NCBI RefSeq assembly: GCF_025716875.1
Contig: NZ_JAOVZB010000007.1
Coordinates: 1-64,000, forward strand
DNA: 64,000 bases
Origin: Marinomonas sargassi
GTDB taxonomy: Bacteria > Pseudomonadota > Gammaproteobacteria > Pseudomonadales > Marinomonadaceae
Direction of reading: 5' to 3'
The first letter of the stretch is position 1. Every line of letters begins with the position of its first letter. Below are positions 27,212 to 36,161 of this stretch, piece after piece. Under the pieces are notes generated by a model. The model searched no databases and was not told the DNA's origin. It saw only the letters and a list, made by a program, of their open reading frames with translations. A program made the translations under genes and the position numbers.

Positions 27212-28717
27212 ATGCCTCACACCATCATAAAAAAAATTCTACAAGCGCGTGTTTATGACGTTGCAGTAGAAACACCACTGTCTCGTGCTAATCAATTATC
27301 CAAACGATTAGACAATGAGATTATTTTGAAGCGAGAAGATTTACAGCCTGTTTTCTCGTTCAAAATTCGTGGGGCATACAACAAAATTAATCAGCTTACA
27401 GCTGAAGAAAGAGCGAAAGGCGTGATTGCGGCTTCGGCGGGGAATCATGCTCAAGGCCTCGCGCTAGCGGCTAAAAAAATGGGCATACAAGCGACTATTG
27501 TGATGCCTGCGACCACACCAGAAGTAAAAGTGAGTGCAGTACGCAACCACGGAGCAGAGGTTGTTTTATTTGGTGATGCTTTTGATGAAGCATCGGCCAA
27601 GTCTCGCGAAATTATGGCCGAGACGGGTCAAGTTTATGTACACCCATTTGATGACCTAGACACGATTGCTGGTCAGGGCACCATAGGTATGGAAATTCTT
27701 CGTCAGCATGAAGGGGATATCGATGCGATTTTTGTTCCTGTTGGCGGGGGTGGCCTCATTGCTGGTGTTGCTGCTTATGTGAAGTACTTACGTCCTGACA
27801 TTAAAGTGATTGGTGTAGAGCCAGAAGATGCGGCGTGTCTAAAAGTCGCCCTAGAAAAAGGCGAACCAACGCGTTTAGCTCAAGTGGGTATTTTTGCGGA
27901 AGGGGTGGCAGTAGCTGAAATCGGTGAAAAAACCTTCGCCATTGCGAAAGACACAGTGGATGAAGTGATTACTGTCACCACGGATGAAATGTGTGCTGCG
28001 ATCAAAGATGTTTACGATGACACTCGAGCTATTACAGAACCAGCCGGTGCATGTGCATTAGCGGGTTTGAAAAAGTATGTTGAGCGCGAAGGTGTGTCTG
28101 GACAAACTTTAGTGGCAATAAACAGTGGTGCTAACGTTAACTTTGACCGCTTACGCCATGTTTCCGAGCGTGCAGAGTTGGGTGAAAAACGCGAAGCCAT
28201 CATTGCTGTGAAAATTCCAGAAACACCGGGTAGCTTTAGACACTTCTGCCAAGCCTTAGAAGGTCGCAGCATTACGGAGTTTAACTATCGATATAGTGAT
28301 GACAACGAAGCGGTGATTTTTGTGGGTGTTGGCTTAGGTGGAAGCCCCCATAGCCTTGAAGAGCTGTTAGAAGACTTAAAAGAATATGCCATTGTCGACT
28401 TAACGGAAGATGAAACCGCCAAAGTTCATGTGCGTCATATGATAGGCGGTCACCTGCGTAGTGATAAAGGTGAGTTGCTATACAGCTTTGAATTCCCTGA
28501 ACGTCCTGGTGCTTTGTTGAAGTTCCTTAACGCTCTAGGCGGCCAATGGAATATTTCCATGTTCCATTACCGTAACCATGGCGATGCTTATGGCCGAGTT
28601 CTGGTTGGTCTGCAAGCGGTAGGTGAAGAAACGGATGTGACACAATATCTCGATGATTTGGGTTATCCATATCAGGACGAAAACAACAATCAAGCTTGCC
28701 AGTTGTTCTTTCGCTAA
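27212..28717 (+). CDS. ilvA: Threonine ammonia-lyase, biosynthetic
   Basis: The first committed step to isoleucine: PLP-dependent deamination of threonine to 2-oxobutanoate. The 501-residue protein has the PLP lysine in SFKIRGAYNK, ASAGNHAQGLA, the phosphate-binding PVGGGGLIAGVA, and two C-terminal ACT-like regulatory repeats (starting near EAIIAVKIPETPGSF and LLYSFEFPERPGAL), which mark the isoleucine-inhibited biosynthetic form rather than the short catabolic one. AGGAAC precedes the ATG. No convincing attenuator leader peptide was found. Confidence 0.96.
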   Translation: MPHTIIKKILQARVYDVAVETPLSRANQLSKRLDNEIILKREDLQPVFSFKIRGAYNKINQLTAEERAKGVIAASAGNHAQGLALAAKKMGIQATIVMPATTPEVKVSAVRNHGAEVVLFGDAFDEASAKSREIMAETGQVYVHPFDDLDTIAGQGTIGMEILRQHEGDIDAIFVPVGGGGLIAGVAAYVKYLRPDIKVIGVEPEDAACLKVALEKGEPTRLAQVGIFAEGVAVAEIGEKTFAIAKDTVDEVITVTTDEMCAAIKDVYDDTRAITEPAGACALAGLKKYVEREGVSGQTLVAINSGANVNFDRLRHVSERAELGEKREAIIAVKIPETPGSFRHFCQALEGRSITEFNYRYSDDNEAVIFVGVGLGGSPHSLEELLEDLKEYAIVDLTEDETAKVHVRHMIGGHLRSDKGELLYSFEFPERPGALLKFLNALGGQWNISMFHYRNHGDAYGRVLVGLQAVGEETDVTQYLDDLGYPYQDENNNQACQLFFR

Positions 28718-28762
28718 AGACGTTAAAATCGGTTATTATTGACGTCATAATTTTTTTAACAT

Positions 28763-28796
28763 CAACCCTCTGATTGGTTACCTGATCAGAGGGTTG
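28763..28796. other. Perfect hairpin between ilvA and argS
   Basis: CAACCCTCTGAT (28763-28774) pairs perfectly with ATCAGAGGGTTG (28785-28796) around a 10-base loop. T7 lies upstream rather than downstream, so for plus-strand transcription it is not a standard intrinsic terminator, though it may still end or protect the ilvA message. Confidence 0.55.
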
Positions 28797-28807
28797 TGTG
28801 ATTTTGA

Positions 28808-28831
28808 TGTACCACCATTGAGAATGGTACA
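28808..28831 (+). other. Second small hairpin before argS
   Basis: TGTACCA (28808-28814) pairs with TGGTACA (28825-28831), with an alternative inner CCATT/AATGG pairing. It ends 25 bases before the argS GTG and could affect its translation. Confidence 0.4.
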
Positions 28832-28856
28832 TACATAATTTAAAGGTCTTCTTTTT

Positions 28857-30590
28857 GTGAATATTCAAACTCTTTTAAATCAACGTATTCAAGCCGCTAT
28901 GGTTGCAGCTGGTGCGGCAGAATCTGCCCCAGCGATTGTTCGTCAATCAGCTAAAGTGCAATTTGGTGACTACCAAGCCAATGGCATTATGGGCGCAGCT
29001 AAAGCGCTAAAAATGAAACCCCGTGACTTTGCTCAGGCAACGTTAGAGAAGTTGGATTTGTCGGATCTTGCAGATAAGGTCGAAATTGCAGGCCCTGGTT
29101 TTATTAACATCTTTTTGAAGTCTGACTGGCTGAGCCAACAACTTGCTCAGTTTCGTCAGGATGATCGTCTTGATATCAAAGAAGTTAACGCACCCGAGAC
29201 GGTTGTGGTGGATTACTCTTCCCCGAACCTTGCCAAAGAAATGCACGTGGGTCATTTACGTTCAACCGTGATCGGTGATGCGGTTGTTCGTACTTTAGAG
29301 TTCTTAGGGCATATGGTCGTTCGTCAAAACCATGTGGGTGATTGGGGAACACAATTTGGTATGTTGTTGGCGTATATGGAACGCTTACGTGCCGAATCGA
29401 CTGAAGTGAGCATGGTGCTATCTGACCTAGAAGTTTTCTACCGCTCTGCAAAAACCTGTTTTGATGAAGATGAAGCATTTGCAGCTCGCGCCCGTGAATT
29501 GGTGGTTTCCTTACAGTCAGGAGATGAAGAATGTTTAGCACTATGGGATGAGTTTATTAACGTATCTTTAACCCATTGTGAAGAAACCTACCAAGAGCTG
29601 GGTGTTTCTTTAGAGCGTCAGCATGTTATGCCAGAAAGCGCTTACAATGATGACCTACAAAACGTTGTGAACGAGCTGCAAGAGCAAGGCTTATTGCAAG
29701 AGTCTAATGGTGCCCAGTGTGTCTTCATGGAAGAGTTTGCCAATAAAGAAGGTGAGATTACCCCTGTTATTGTGCAAAAGACTGGCGGTGGTTTCTTGTA
29801 CGCAACGACCGATTTAGCGGCGGTACGTTTCCGTCAGCATACATTGAGTGCAGATCGCGTATTGTATTTTGTTGATGCGCGTCAGGCATTGCACTTCCAA
29901 CAAATCTTCACGCTTTCTCGCAAAGCGGGCTTCGTGAAAGAGAGCACTCAGCTAGAACACATGCCTTTCGGTACTGTGATGGGCAGTGACGGTAAGCCAT
30001 TCAAAACACGCTCCGGCGGTGTGGCGAAATTATCTGAGTTATTAGACGAGGCAAAAGAGCGTGCTTATCAGCTAGTAGCAGCGAAGAATCCAGAAATGGA
30101 AGAAGAAGAGCTGCGTAACATTGGCCGAGTCGTTGGTATTGCTTCGGTGAAATACGCTGATCTTTCTAAGAACCGTACTAGTGATTATGTGTTCAACTGG
30201 GACACCATGTTGAGCTTTGAAGGTAACACAGCACCTTACTTGCTATACGCTTATTCCCGTGTTGCCAGCATAGTGAAACGTTCAGGAATGGATGTTAGTG
30301 CATTAACCACAGACATTAATCTTCTAGAGCCACAAGAGCGTGCATTAGCTGTAAAACTTTGCCAATTTGAAGAGGCTATTCAGCAAGTAGCCAATGATGG
30401 TATGCCGCATTTTTTATGTGCTTACTTGTACGATTTAGCAGGGACATTTATGACCTTCTACGAAGCGTGCCCTATTTTGAATGCTGAAGAAGAAGTGAAA
30501 AATAGCCGTCTTCAGTTAGCGGTTAATACCGCTTCTAGCATGAAATTAGGTTTATCCTTATTGGGTATCGAAACTCTAGAGCGTATGTAA
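28857..30590 (+). CDS. argS: Arginyl-tRNA synthetase
   Basis: Charges tRNA-Arg. The 577-residue class I synthetase has the N-terminal Arg-S add-on domain (~1-85), the HIGH-equivalent HVGH in [20 protein letters not shown], the family block [18 protein letters not shown] in place of a canonical KMSKS, and a C-terminal DALR anticodon-binding domain ([25 protein letters not shown]). Initiation is at GTG, with AAAGG at about 12 bases upstream. It follows two hairpins that separate it from ilvA. Confidence 0.97.
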   Translation: MNIQTLLNQRIQAAMVAAGAAESAPAIVRQSAKVQFGDYQANGIMGAAKALKMKPRDFAQATLEKLDLSDLADKVEIAGPGFINIFLKSDWLSQQLAQFRQDDRLDIKEVNAPETVVVDYSSPNLAKEMHVGHLRSTVIGDAVVRTLEFLGHMVVRQNHVGDWGTQFGMLLAYMERLRAESTEVSMVLSDLEVFYRSAKTCFDEDEAFAARARELVVSLQSGDEECLALWDEFINVSLTHCEETYQELGVSLERQHVMPESAYNDDLQNVVNELQEQGLLQESNGAQCVFMEEFANKEGEITPVIVQKTGGGFLYATTDLAAVRFRQHTLSADRVLYFVDARQALHFQQIFTLSRKAGFVKESTQLEHMPFGTVMGSDGKPFKTRSGGVAKLSELLDEAKERAYQLVAAKNPEMEEEELRNIGRVVGIASVKYADLSKNRTSDYVFNWDTMLSFEGNTAPYLLYAYSRVASIVKRSGMDVSALTTDINLLEPQERALAVKLCQFEEAIQQVANDGMPHFLCAYLYDLAGTFMTFYEACPILNAEEEVKNSRLQLAVNTASSMKLGLSLLGIETLERM

Positions 30591-30630
30591 TGAGTACTGC
30601 AGCCTTGATTACAAGCCGTTATTAAAACGA

Positions 30631-30664
30631 AAGGCGCTTCTCATCAGATAAGCGCCTTTTTTAT
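30631..30664 (+). terminator. Intrinsic terminator after argS
   Basis: AAGGCGCTT (30631-30639) pairs with AAGCGCCTT (30650-30658) and is followed by a T-run through 30662. Confidence 0.9.
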
Positions 30665-30706
30665 TACCGTTTAATATAAATGAATCATAGAACGAGGGAT
30701 GGTTTA

Positions 30707-31681
30707 GTGAAAATATACATAGCCTATACTGGTGGAACGATTGGTATGGTGCCTTCAGAAGTAGGGCTAGTGCCAGATAGTGCTTTTGCTCAGCAATTGG
30801 CTGAACAGTTAGATCTGGCTAAAGAGTTAAAGCATGACTTTGTCATCGAAAGTTATGAAAACTTAATTGACTCTTCTAATGCAACACCAAAAGATTGGGT
30901 CATGATCGCCCATGATATTGAGAAAAAGTGGCAAGAATTTGATGGCTTTGTGGTCCTCCATGGTACAGATACCATGGCTTATTCAGCGGCTGCCTTATCT
31001 CATATGTTCTTAAATGCGGATAAGCCTATTGTTATTACTGGTTCTCAAGTACCTCTGTATAAAGCTCGTTCTGATGCTATGAATAATGTTCTGGGGGCTA
31101 TTTCAGCCTGTGAACATGTTTCTGGTGTTTTCTTGTTTTTTGCTGGTCGCCTAATAGATGGTGATAGAGCTCACAAAGCCCATACCAGCGACTGGCAGGC
31201 TTTTTATTCTCCTAACTATCCAGAAAAAGGTACTTTAGGCATAGATTGGCAATGGCGCGACAAGGTAGGTAGTGCACCAGCTCCAGTGGCAGAAAGTCAT
31301 GTTCAAATACCTGATATGGACGAAGGCACTGTCACCATATTACCTGTCTTTCCTGGAGTTCAGGCAGAGCATTGGCAAGGCCTATTAAACCCAACAATTA
31401 AGGGTGCCGTATTGTGGAGTTATGGTGCTGGTCATGCACCAGATCAAAATCAGGCTATCTTAACTTTGCTTAAAACTGCGACAGATCAGGGCGTGGTTAT
31501 TGTGAATGTTAGCCAATGCGGTGCAGGAAGTGTAACGGCAGGTACTTATGCAGTGGGTTCTGCTTTAGTGAATGCTGGTGTTATTTCAGGTAGAGATATG
31601 ACCTACGAAGCTGCCTTTACCAAACTGCACTTTCTAATAGGCTTAGGCCTCAACTCGGAAGAGATACGTGATACTTTTTAG
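30707..31681 (+). CDS. ansA: Type I L-asparaginase (cytoplasmic)
   Basis: Hydrolyses asparagine to aspartate and ammonia. It has the nucleophile block YIAYTGGTIGM, the second catalytic block VVLHGTDTMAYSA, PIVITGSQVPL and the C-terminal half of the fold. No signal peptide is present, consistent with the cytoplasmic type I enzyme. The preferred start is GTG at 30707 (324 residues), because GAGGG at 30694-30698 is ideally spaced for it and the first residues then match family N-termini. An ATG at 30680 would add nine residues without a ribosome site. It is monocistronic or runs into the transporter gene 44 bases on. Confidence 0.93.
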   Translation: MKIYIAYTGGTIGMVPSEVGLVPDSAFAQQLAEQLDLAKELKHDFVIESYENLIDSSNATPKDWVMIAHDIEKKWQEFDGFVVLHGTDTMAYSAAALSHMFLNADKPIVITGSQVPLYKARSDAMNNVLGAISACEHVSGVFLFFAGRLIDGDRAHKAHTSDWQAFYSPNYPEKGTLGIDWQWRDKVGSAPAPVAESHVQIPDMDEGTVTILPVFPGVQAEHWQGLLNPTIKGAVLWSYGAGHAPDQNQAILTLLKTATDQGVVIVNVSQCGAGSVTAGTYAVGSALVNAGVISGRDMTYEAAFTKLHFLIGLGLNSEEIRDTF

Positions 31682-31725
31682 TTAAACTTGCCCCAGAAAA
31701 CGGATTGCATGGAAAGGGATTTTGA

Positions 31726-32586
31726 ATGGTATTTTTGTCTGTACTGCTGGTGTTGATCTGGTCCACAGGTTTTATTACTGGCAAGTTTATTGTTGGCTTA
31801 ATTGACCCGAATATCTATCTTGGTATTCGTTTTTTCTTCGCGGCTGTAATTTTTGCTGTCATCGTATATTTCCAAAAACGCTCTTATCCAAAACTAGCTG
31901 AAATGCCCAAGCACATATTAGCTGGGGTATTTATGAACAGCATTTACATGGGGTTGTCTTATGTCGCGCTAGTGAAAGGACTACCTGCGGGAATTATGGC
32001 TTTGATCGGCGCCTTACAACCTGTATTAGTGACTCTCTTGGCTTTCTTGTTGCTCAAAGAGAAAACAACATTGGTTGGTGCTGTAGGAATGTTGGTGGGG
32101 TTTGTGGGGCTAGTGATGGTGATTAGCCCTGCTTTGCACTTTGATATGGTGTTTGGTGGTTTAACTATCCTTACCTTAACCCTAGGTTGTTTGTCGGTAT
32201 TGGCATTATCTTTTGGTGTGACTTACCAAAAAATGTCTATTCACTCGTCTGATATCATGAGTGCTATGGTGATACAAAACCTGTCTGCTTGTTTTGTGAC
32301 CATGGGCTTTGCTTTTTTTCTCGGAGAAAGCCTGCTTGAATTACAGCTAGAAACCTTCTTACTTTTGCTTTGGGGGATCGTGGTATTGTCATGTGGCGGT
32401 ATGTTCTTAATGATATTCTTAGTAAGGAAAATGGCGGCAGCCAAGGTGTCGATTCTGTTATTACTCGCTCCGCCCTTAGCCGCTGTAGAAAGTTATTTTC
32501 TATTTAGTGAGACTATGACAATTGTTCAGATTATCGGCTCTTTGATCACAATATTTGGAGTTTATGTTAGTAAAGTAAAGGGTTAG
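31726..32586 (+). CDS. EamA-family (DMT) transporter
   Basis: A 286-residue integral membrane protein with about ten hydrophobic helices arranged as two EamA repeats (opening LLVLIWSTGFITGKF; second repeat from ~145). GALQPVLVTLLAFLLLKE is the typical motif of drug/metabolite transporters, often exporting amino acids or related metabolites. The substrate cannot be predicted. AAAGGGA lies about ten bases before the ATG. Confidence 0.88.
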   Translation: MVFLSVLLVLIWSTGFITGKFIVGLIDPNIYLGIRFFFAAVIFAVIVYFQKRSYPKLAEMPKHILAGVFMNSIYMGLSYVALVKGLPAGIMALIGALQPVLVTLLAFLLLKEKTTLVGAVGMLVGFVGLVMVISPALHFDMVFGGLTILTLTLGCLSVLALSFGVTYQKMSIHSSDIMSAMVIQNLSACFVTMGFAFFLGESLLELQLETFLLLLWGIVVLSCGGMFLMIFLVRKMAAAKVSILLLLAPPLAAVESYFLFSETMTIVQIIGSLITIFGVYVSKVKG

Positions 32587-32654
32587 GTATTGTGAAAGCT
32601 GTTATTTTGATCGTTTAAGTAGAAGAAAAATGAGAGTAGTGCGAATTAAAAGAT

Positions 32655-33065
32655 ATGGACTTGAAAATAATTAAAAATATTATTGATAAAGTAAACACTC
32701 CCAAGTTAAGGCGCTTTGCCTTAGCTAATTGGCTGCCTATTTCGGGCTTTTTTACTTTCTTTATTATATCACTATGGTTTGGCTTCACCTTTCTAGCCGA
32801 TGCCATTTATTTTAATGATCCAGATCATCAGGATGATGAGCTAAAAGGCTGGATGACTCCTAAATACGTTGAGCTTTCGTATGAGCTTCCTAGACCTGTT
32901 GTTCTTCAGGCTTTAGGTCTACCAGAGAAGCTAGATTCTAGGGTAAGAATGGGAAAGATTGCTTCTTCACAAGGAATATCCTTAGAAATGCTGACAGAAA
33001 GAGTTCGTTTAGCTGCATCGAATTATCGACAAAGCCAAGAAATGCAGAATAAGGATGAAACATGA
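32655..33065 (+). CDS. Small membrane protein coupled to DedA gene
   Basis: A 136-residue protein of unrecognised family. One membrane segment (~29-51, ISGFFTFFIISLWFGFTFLA) is followed by a soluble helical part (~65-136): WMTPKYVELSYELPRPVVLQ then GKIASSQGISLEMLTERVR, which looks like a short helical domain found in other marine bacterial membrane proteins. The gene overlaps the following DedA gene by four bases (ATGA), so the two are translationally coupled and probably act together at the membrane. The function is unknown. Confidence 0.75.
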   Translation: MDLKIIKNIIDKVNTPKLRRFALANWLPISGFFTFFIISLWFGFTFLADAIYFNDPDHQDDELKGWMTPKYVELSYELPRPVVLQALGLPEKLDSRVRMGKIASSQGISLEMLTERVRLAASNYRQSQEMQNKDET

Positions 33066-33676
33066 CTGAATATGTTCTTGCACTCGTGCCAGAGTATGGT
33101 CTGTATTTGATTTTTATCGTGGTCATGATCGCATGCCTAGGCATACCGCTGCCTTCGGCTATATTAGTGCTGACATCTGGTAGCTTAGCGGCTGCAGAGG
33201 ATCTGAATATTTGGCAAGTTTTTGCTGTGACCTTTTTCGCTTTCTCTCTTGGTGATCAGCTTTCGTTTAATGTGGCTCGATGGGCTGGCCCTTCGCTATT
33301 AGTAAGAATGCAAAAAATTAACAGGCTATCATTATTGATTGTTAAAAGTGAACGTATGTTAGATAAACACGGTGCATTAGCGATTGTATTAAGTCGAACC
33401 ATCTTTAGTCCTGTCGGTCCTTACATCGCCTATGTTAGTGGTGCTGTAAGGATGAGTTGGCCTGTTTTCTCCTCTTCTTCTGTAATAGGTGCTTTTTTAT
33501 GGACAACAGCTTATACATTGATGGGCTACTTATTTGCTACTGACCTACCACAAGTATCCAACTTGGTGATAAGCGCTATGGTAGTGAGTATTTCGGCGAT
33601 TGGCGCTATTTGTTGTGGTATCTGGCTAATGCTGGCGTGGAAGAAGTTTGAATCAACTGATGTCAGTACAAGCTAA
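33062..33676 (+). CDS. DedA-family membrane protein
   Basis: A 204-residue multi-span protein of the DedA/SNARE-associated (PF09335) type: CLGIPLPSAILVLTSGSLAA near the N-terminus, SRTIFSPVGPYIAYVSGAVR in the middle and several membrane helices to the C-terminus. DedA proteins act in membrane homeostasis, and some are undecaprenyl-phosphate or phospholipid flippases; which applies here is not visible. It is translationally coupled to the preceding small membrane protein. Confidence 0.85.
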   Translation: MTEYVLALVPEYGLYLIFIVVMIACLGIPLPSAILVLTSGSLAAAEDLNIWQVFAVTFFAFSLGDQLSFNVARWAGPSLLVRMQKINRLSLLIVKSERMLDKHGALAIVLSRTIFSPVGPYIAYVSGAVRMSWPVFSSSSVIGAFLWTTAYTLMGYLFATDLPQVSNLVISAMVVSISAIGAICCGIWLMLAWKKFESTDVSTS

Positions 33677-33793
33677 TTTCGTAAAGCTGTGTAAAAAATA
33701 TGTTTTCTATAAGGACTTCTAATTAGATTCTCTCAATAGTTTTATATGTAAATTTACTGACTTTGTGTTGGTTACTACTATGAGGAAGATAAT

Positions 33794-35359
33794 GTGAAGG
33801 CTTTAAGCTCTTTTTTTAGTCGAGCTCTTGTTAAAAAAGTGTGTTTATCAATTTTTGTATTACTGGCTTTACTGTTGTCTGGCCAATATTATGCAAATTA
33901 CGTTTATATCATGAATGGTAACTTAAGCTTTACCAACCCAGTATTTGTCCCCCCTTTACTCAGCTATACCGAAGATGACCAAGGAAAGCATTTTGAATTA
34001 GTTGTTCAAGAGGGGCGAAAAACCTTTTTGCCAAATCAAGAATCCGCCACGTTTGGCTTTAATGGTGACTACTTAGGGCCGACGGTTCGTGTGTCAAAAG
34101 GGGACTATGTTCATTTTAATATCAGCAATCAGCTAAAGGAGGTAACAACAGTCCATTGGCATGGTATGCATGTTCCCCCTGAAATGGATGGTACTCCTCA
34201 CCAGACAATCCAGCCTGGTGAATCATGGCAAGCCCATTACCCTATCATGAACGAAGCTTCTACCATGTGGTATCACCCCCATACACACGGTCGTACGGCG
34301 ACTCAAGCTTATAACGGCTTAGCAGGTTTCTTCTTAATTGACGATGAAAATAGCTCTTCATTGGAACTGCCTAATGAGTATGGTGTTGATGATATTCCCT
34401 TGGCTATACAGGATAGGATTTTTGATAATGATGGTGCCTTGTTATATGAAATGACATCAGGTGCTTTTTATGGAAAGAATATATTAGTGAATGGGACTTA
34501 TAATCCTGTAATAGATCTCCCTGCCAGAAAAGTGCGTTTACGACTATTAAATGGATCTAATGCAAGAATCTATTATTTTGGGTTTTCTGATGATCGCTCT
34601 TTCCATCAAATAGCAACGGATGGTGGTTTGCTAGAGTCGCCAGTTGAAACCAAAAGAGTACGTTTATCACCGGGTGAGCGAGCAGAAATTGTTGTTGACT
34701 TGAGCGACGCTAAAGAAGTGTTATTGAAAAGCTATCCGGAAAGTGACCTGTTGACGATCACAGGGTCTGTATGGGGCGGAGTAGGTAATTCACACTTTGA
34801 CATCCTTAAGATTCGCCCACAGGCGACAGATAAGCTCTCTCCACCTTTACCTAATAAACTTAATACCATTGAGCGTTGGTCAACAGCAGATGTGGCGAAA
34901 ACGCGGATAATGAATTTGGGGGGAGGGGTTTCTGCTCCTAGCAGTAGTAATGGCCGTACCATCCCATCATTAACACATGACCATCACACGGATATGAGTA
35001 GCCCTGAACTTCGAGGTCGAGGAGTACCCATTAATGGCAGCCTAATGAAAATGGATTACGCCAATGAAGTAGTAAAATTAGGTGATATAGAGATCTGGGA
35101 AGTAACGAATTTAACGGGGCAATCGCACCCTTTCCATATCCATGATGTACAGTTTTTATTGTTAGATAGGGACGGTAAAGCGGCTGAGTTAGGTGAATCA
35201 GGCTGGAAGGATACGGTTCTTGTCGATGTTGGTGAAACGGTACGTGTGATTATGAAGTTTACAGACTACGCTAGTGACAGTGTGCCTTATATGTATCATT
35301 GCCATATTATGGAGCATGAGGATCTAGGTATGATGGGGCAGTTTCTAGTAATTGAATAA
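33794..35359 (+). CDS. CueO-like multicopper oxidase
   Basis: A 521-residue three-cupredoxin oxidase. It is N-terminally anchored or exported (hydrophobic ~14-36), and no twin-arginine motif was seen although CueO enzymes normally use Tat. All four copper-binding motifs are present: HWHGMHVP, WYHPHTHGRT, HPFHIHD and YHCHIMEHEDLGMMG. The last contains the type 1 copper Cys-His and methionine ligands. A short His/Met region (HDHHTDMSSPE) sits where CueO has its methionine-rich insert. Copper detoxification by oxidising Cu(I) is the likely role. It starts with GTG behind GAGGAA and ends at a bidirectional terminator. No copper regulator or pump is adjacent. Confidence 0.88.
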   Translation: MKALSSFFSRALVKKVCLSIFVLLALLLSGQYYANYVYIMNGNLSFTNPVFVPPLLSYTEDDQGKHFELVVQEGRKTFLPNQESATFGFNGDYLGPTVRVSKGDYVHFNISNQLKEVTTVHWHGMHVPPEMDGTPHQTIQPGESWQAHYPIMNEASTMWYHPHTHGRTATQAYNGLAGFFLIDDENSSSLELPNEYGVDDIPLAIQDRIFDNDGALLYEMTSGAFYGKNILVNGTYNPVIDLPARKVRLRLLNGSNARIYYFGFSDDRSFHQIATDGGLLESPVETKRVRLSPGERAEIVVDLSDAKEVLLKSYPESDLLTITGSVWGGVGNSHFDILKIRPQATDKLSPPLPNKLNTIERWSTADVAKTRIMNLGGGVSAPSSSNGRTIPSLTHDHHTDMSSPELRGRGVPINGSLMKMDYANEVVKLGDIEIWEVTNLTGQSHPFHIHDVQFLLLDRDGKAAELGESGWKDTVLVDVGETVRVIMKFTDYASDSVPYMYHCHIMEHEDLGMMGQFLVIE

Positions 35360-35405
35360 TTCTACCTTGAAAGAATGTGATTACTTTCTTCATTATTGTT
35401 CAGGG

Positions 35406-35450
35406 TATAAAAAGCCCCTAATAACTCGAGTTTATTAGGGGCTTTTTATA
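35406..35450. terminator. Bidirectional intrinsic terminator
   Basis: A perfect 19-pair stem (35406-35424 with 35432-35450) has core GCCCCTAATAA/TTATTAGGGGC flanked by A5 and T5. It serves both the oxidase gene and the convergent secreted-protein gene. Confidence 0.95.
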
Positions 35451-35467
35451 TGTAGGGTTGGAGCTAA

Positions 35468-36091
35468 TTACTTAGCTGTCACTGAAAATTCATCAATGCG
35501 AACTTCCATATCTTTGGTCATATTAGGTTCTCCATCGCCAATATAGACTTCCATTAGACTGAAGATTTCAACATTTCCTGATGCGCCAGAATTAAAGTCA
35601 AGGCTTACTTGGCGGAAGCAATCTTTTACTTCTCCCATTGGTGCATCACCTAGATCTCTGGTATGTACACGACTTTCAGCGATAACATTACCAGTAAGTG
35701 GTGCGCCTTCTACAACTTCACGAACACCAAAGTAAAGAGTACTTGGGGACTCAGCACCTTTTTTATCGCAGTAGTACAGTGAGTAAGACATATCTGTGTT
35801 AGCAGGTAGGCCTGAAATAACTTGAGTTAAGCCTGGTTTAGATGAAAAGTCATGAGTTGGAACACTACTTTTAAAACGAATTCGAGCACTGCCTTTTGCA
35901 TCAAAAGCGGTATCTCCTGAACTCCCTACGTCACCTAGACCACCATTTGAGTCCTCGTGAGAAAGCCAAACTGGGCTTTTCCCTTTATTGCTTCGATAGT
36001 CTGTAAGTTGAGGGTCTACAACATAATTTGTAGCTGAAAACGCTAGGCTAGAAGCCAATAGACCTGTTGCTATTAGTAATGGCTTTATCAT
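35468..36091 (-). CDS. Secreted protein of unknown function
   Basis: A 207-residue protein with a clear Sec signal peptide (MIKPLLIATGLLASSLAFSA, cleavage probably after AFS-A). The mature part is rich in beta-strand, Gly, Ser and Asp, with two cysteines that could pair (YYCDKKG and VKDCFRQV). The layout, ending in MEVRIDEFSV, recalls carbohydrate-binding-type beta-sandwiches, but I cannot name a family. The start at 36091 is chosen because GGAGG lies eight bases upstream; a longer frame to 36112 would spoil the signal peptide. Confidence 0.75.
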   Translation of the reverse strand: MIKPLLIATGLLASSLAFSATNYVVDPQLTDYRSNKGKSPVWLSHEDSNGGLGDVGSSGDTAFDAKGSARIRFKSSVPTHDFSSKPGLTQVISGLPANTDMSYSLYYCDKKGAESPSTLYFGVREVVEGAPLTGNVIAESRVHTRDLGDAPMGEVKDCFRQVSLDFNSGASGNVEIFSLMEVYIGDGEPNMTKDMEVRIDEFSVTAK

Positions 36092-36161
36092 TTTTATTTT
36101 TCCTCCAGTCAATTGCTCTATAATTCTGGTTTATGTGTTACTCATTGTATTAGAAATACAG

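Noticed and set aside
36146..36160. TGTATT-AGA-AATACA inverted repeat after the HBM receptor gene
   Set aside because: Short and AT-only arms with no T-run; expected by chance in this sequence composition.
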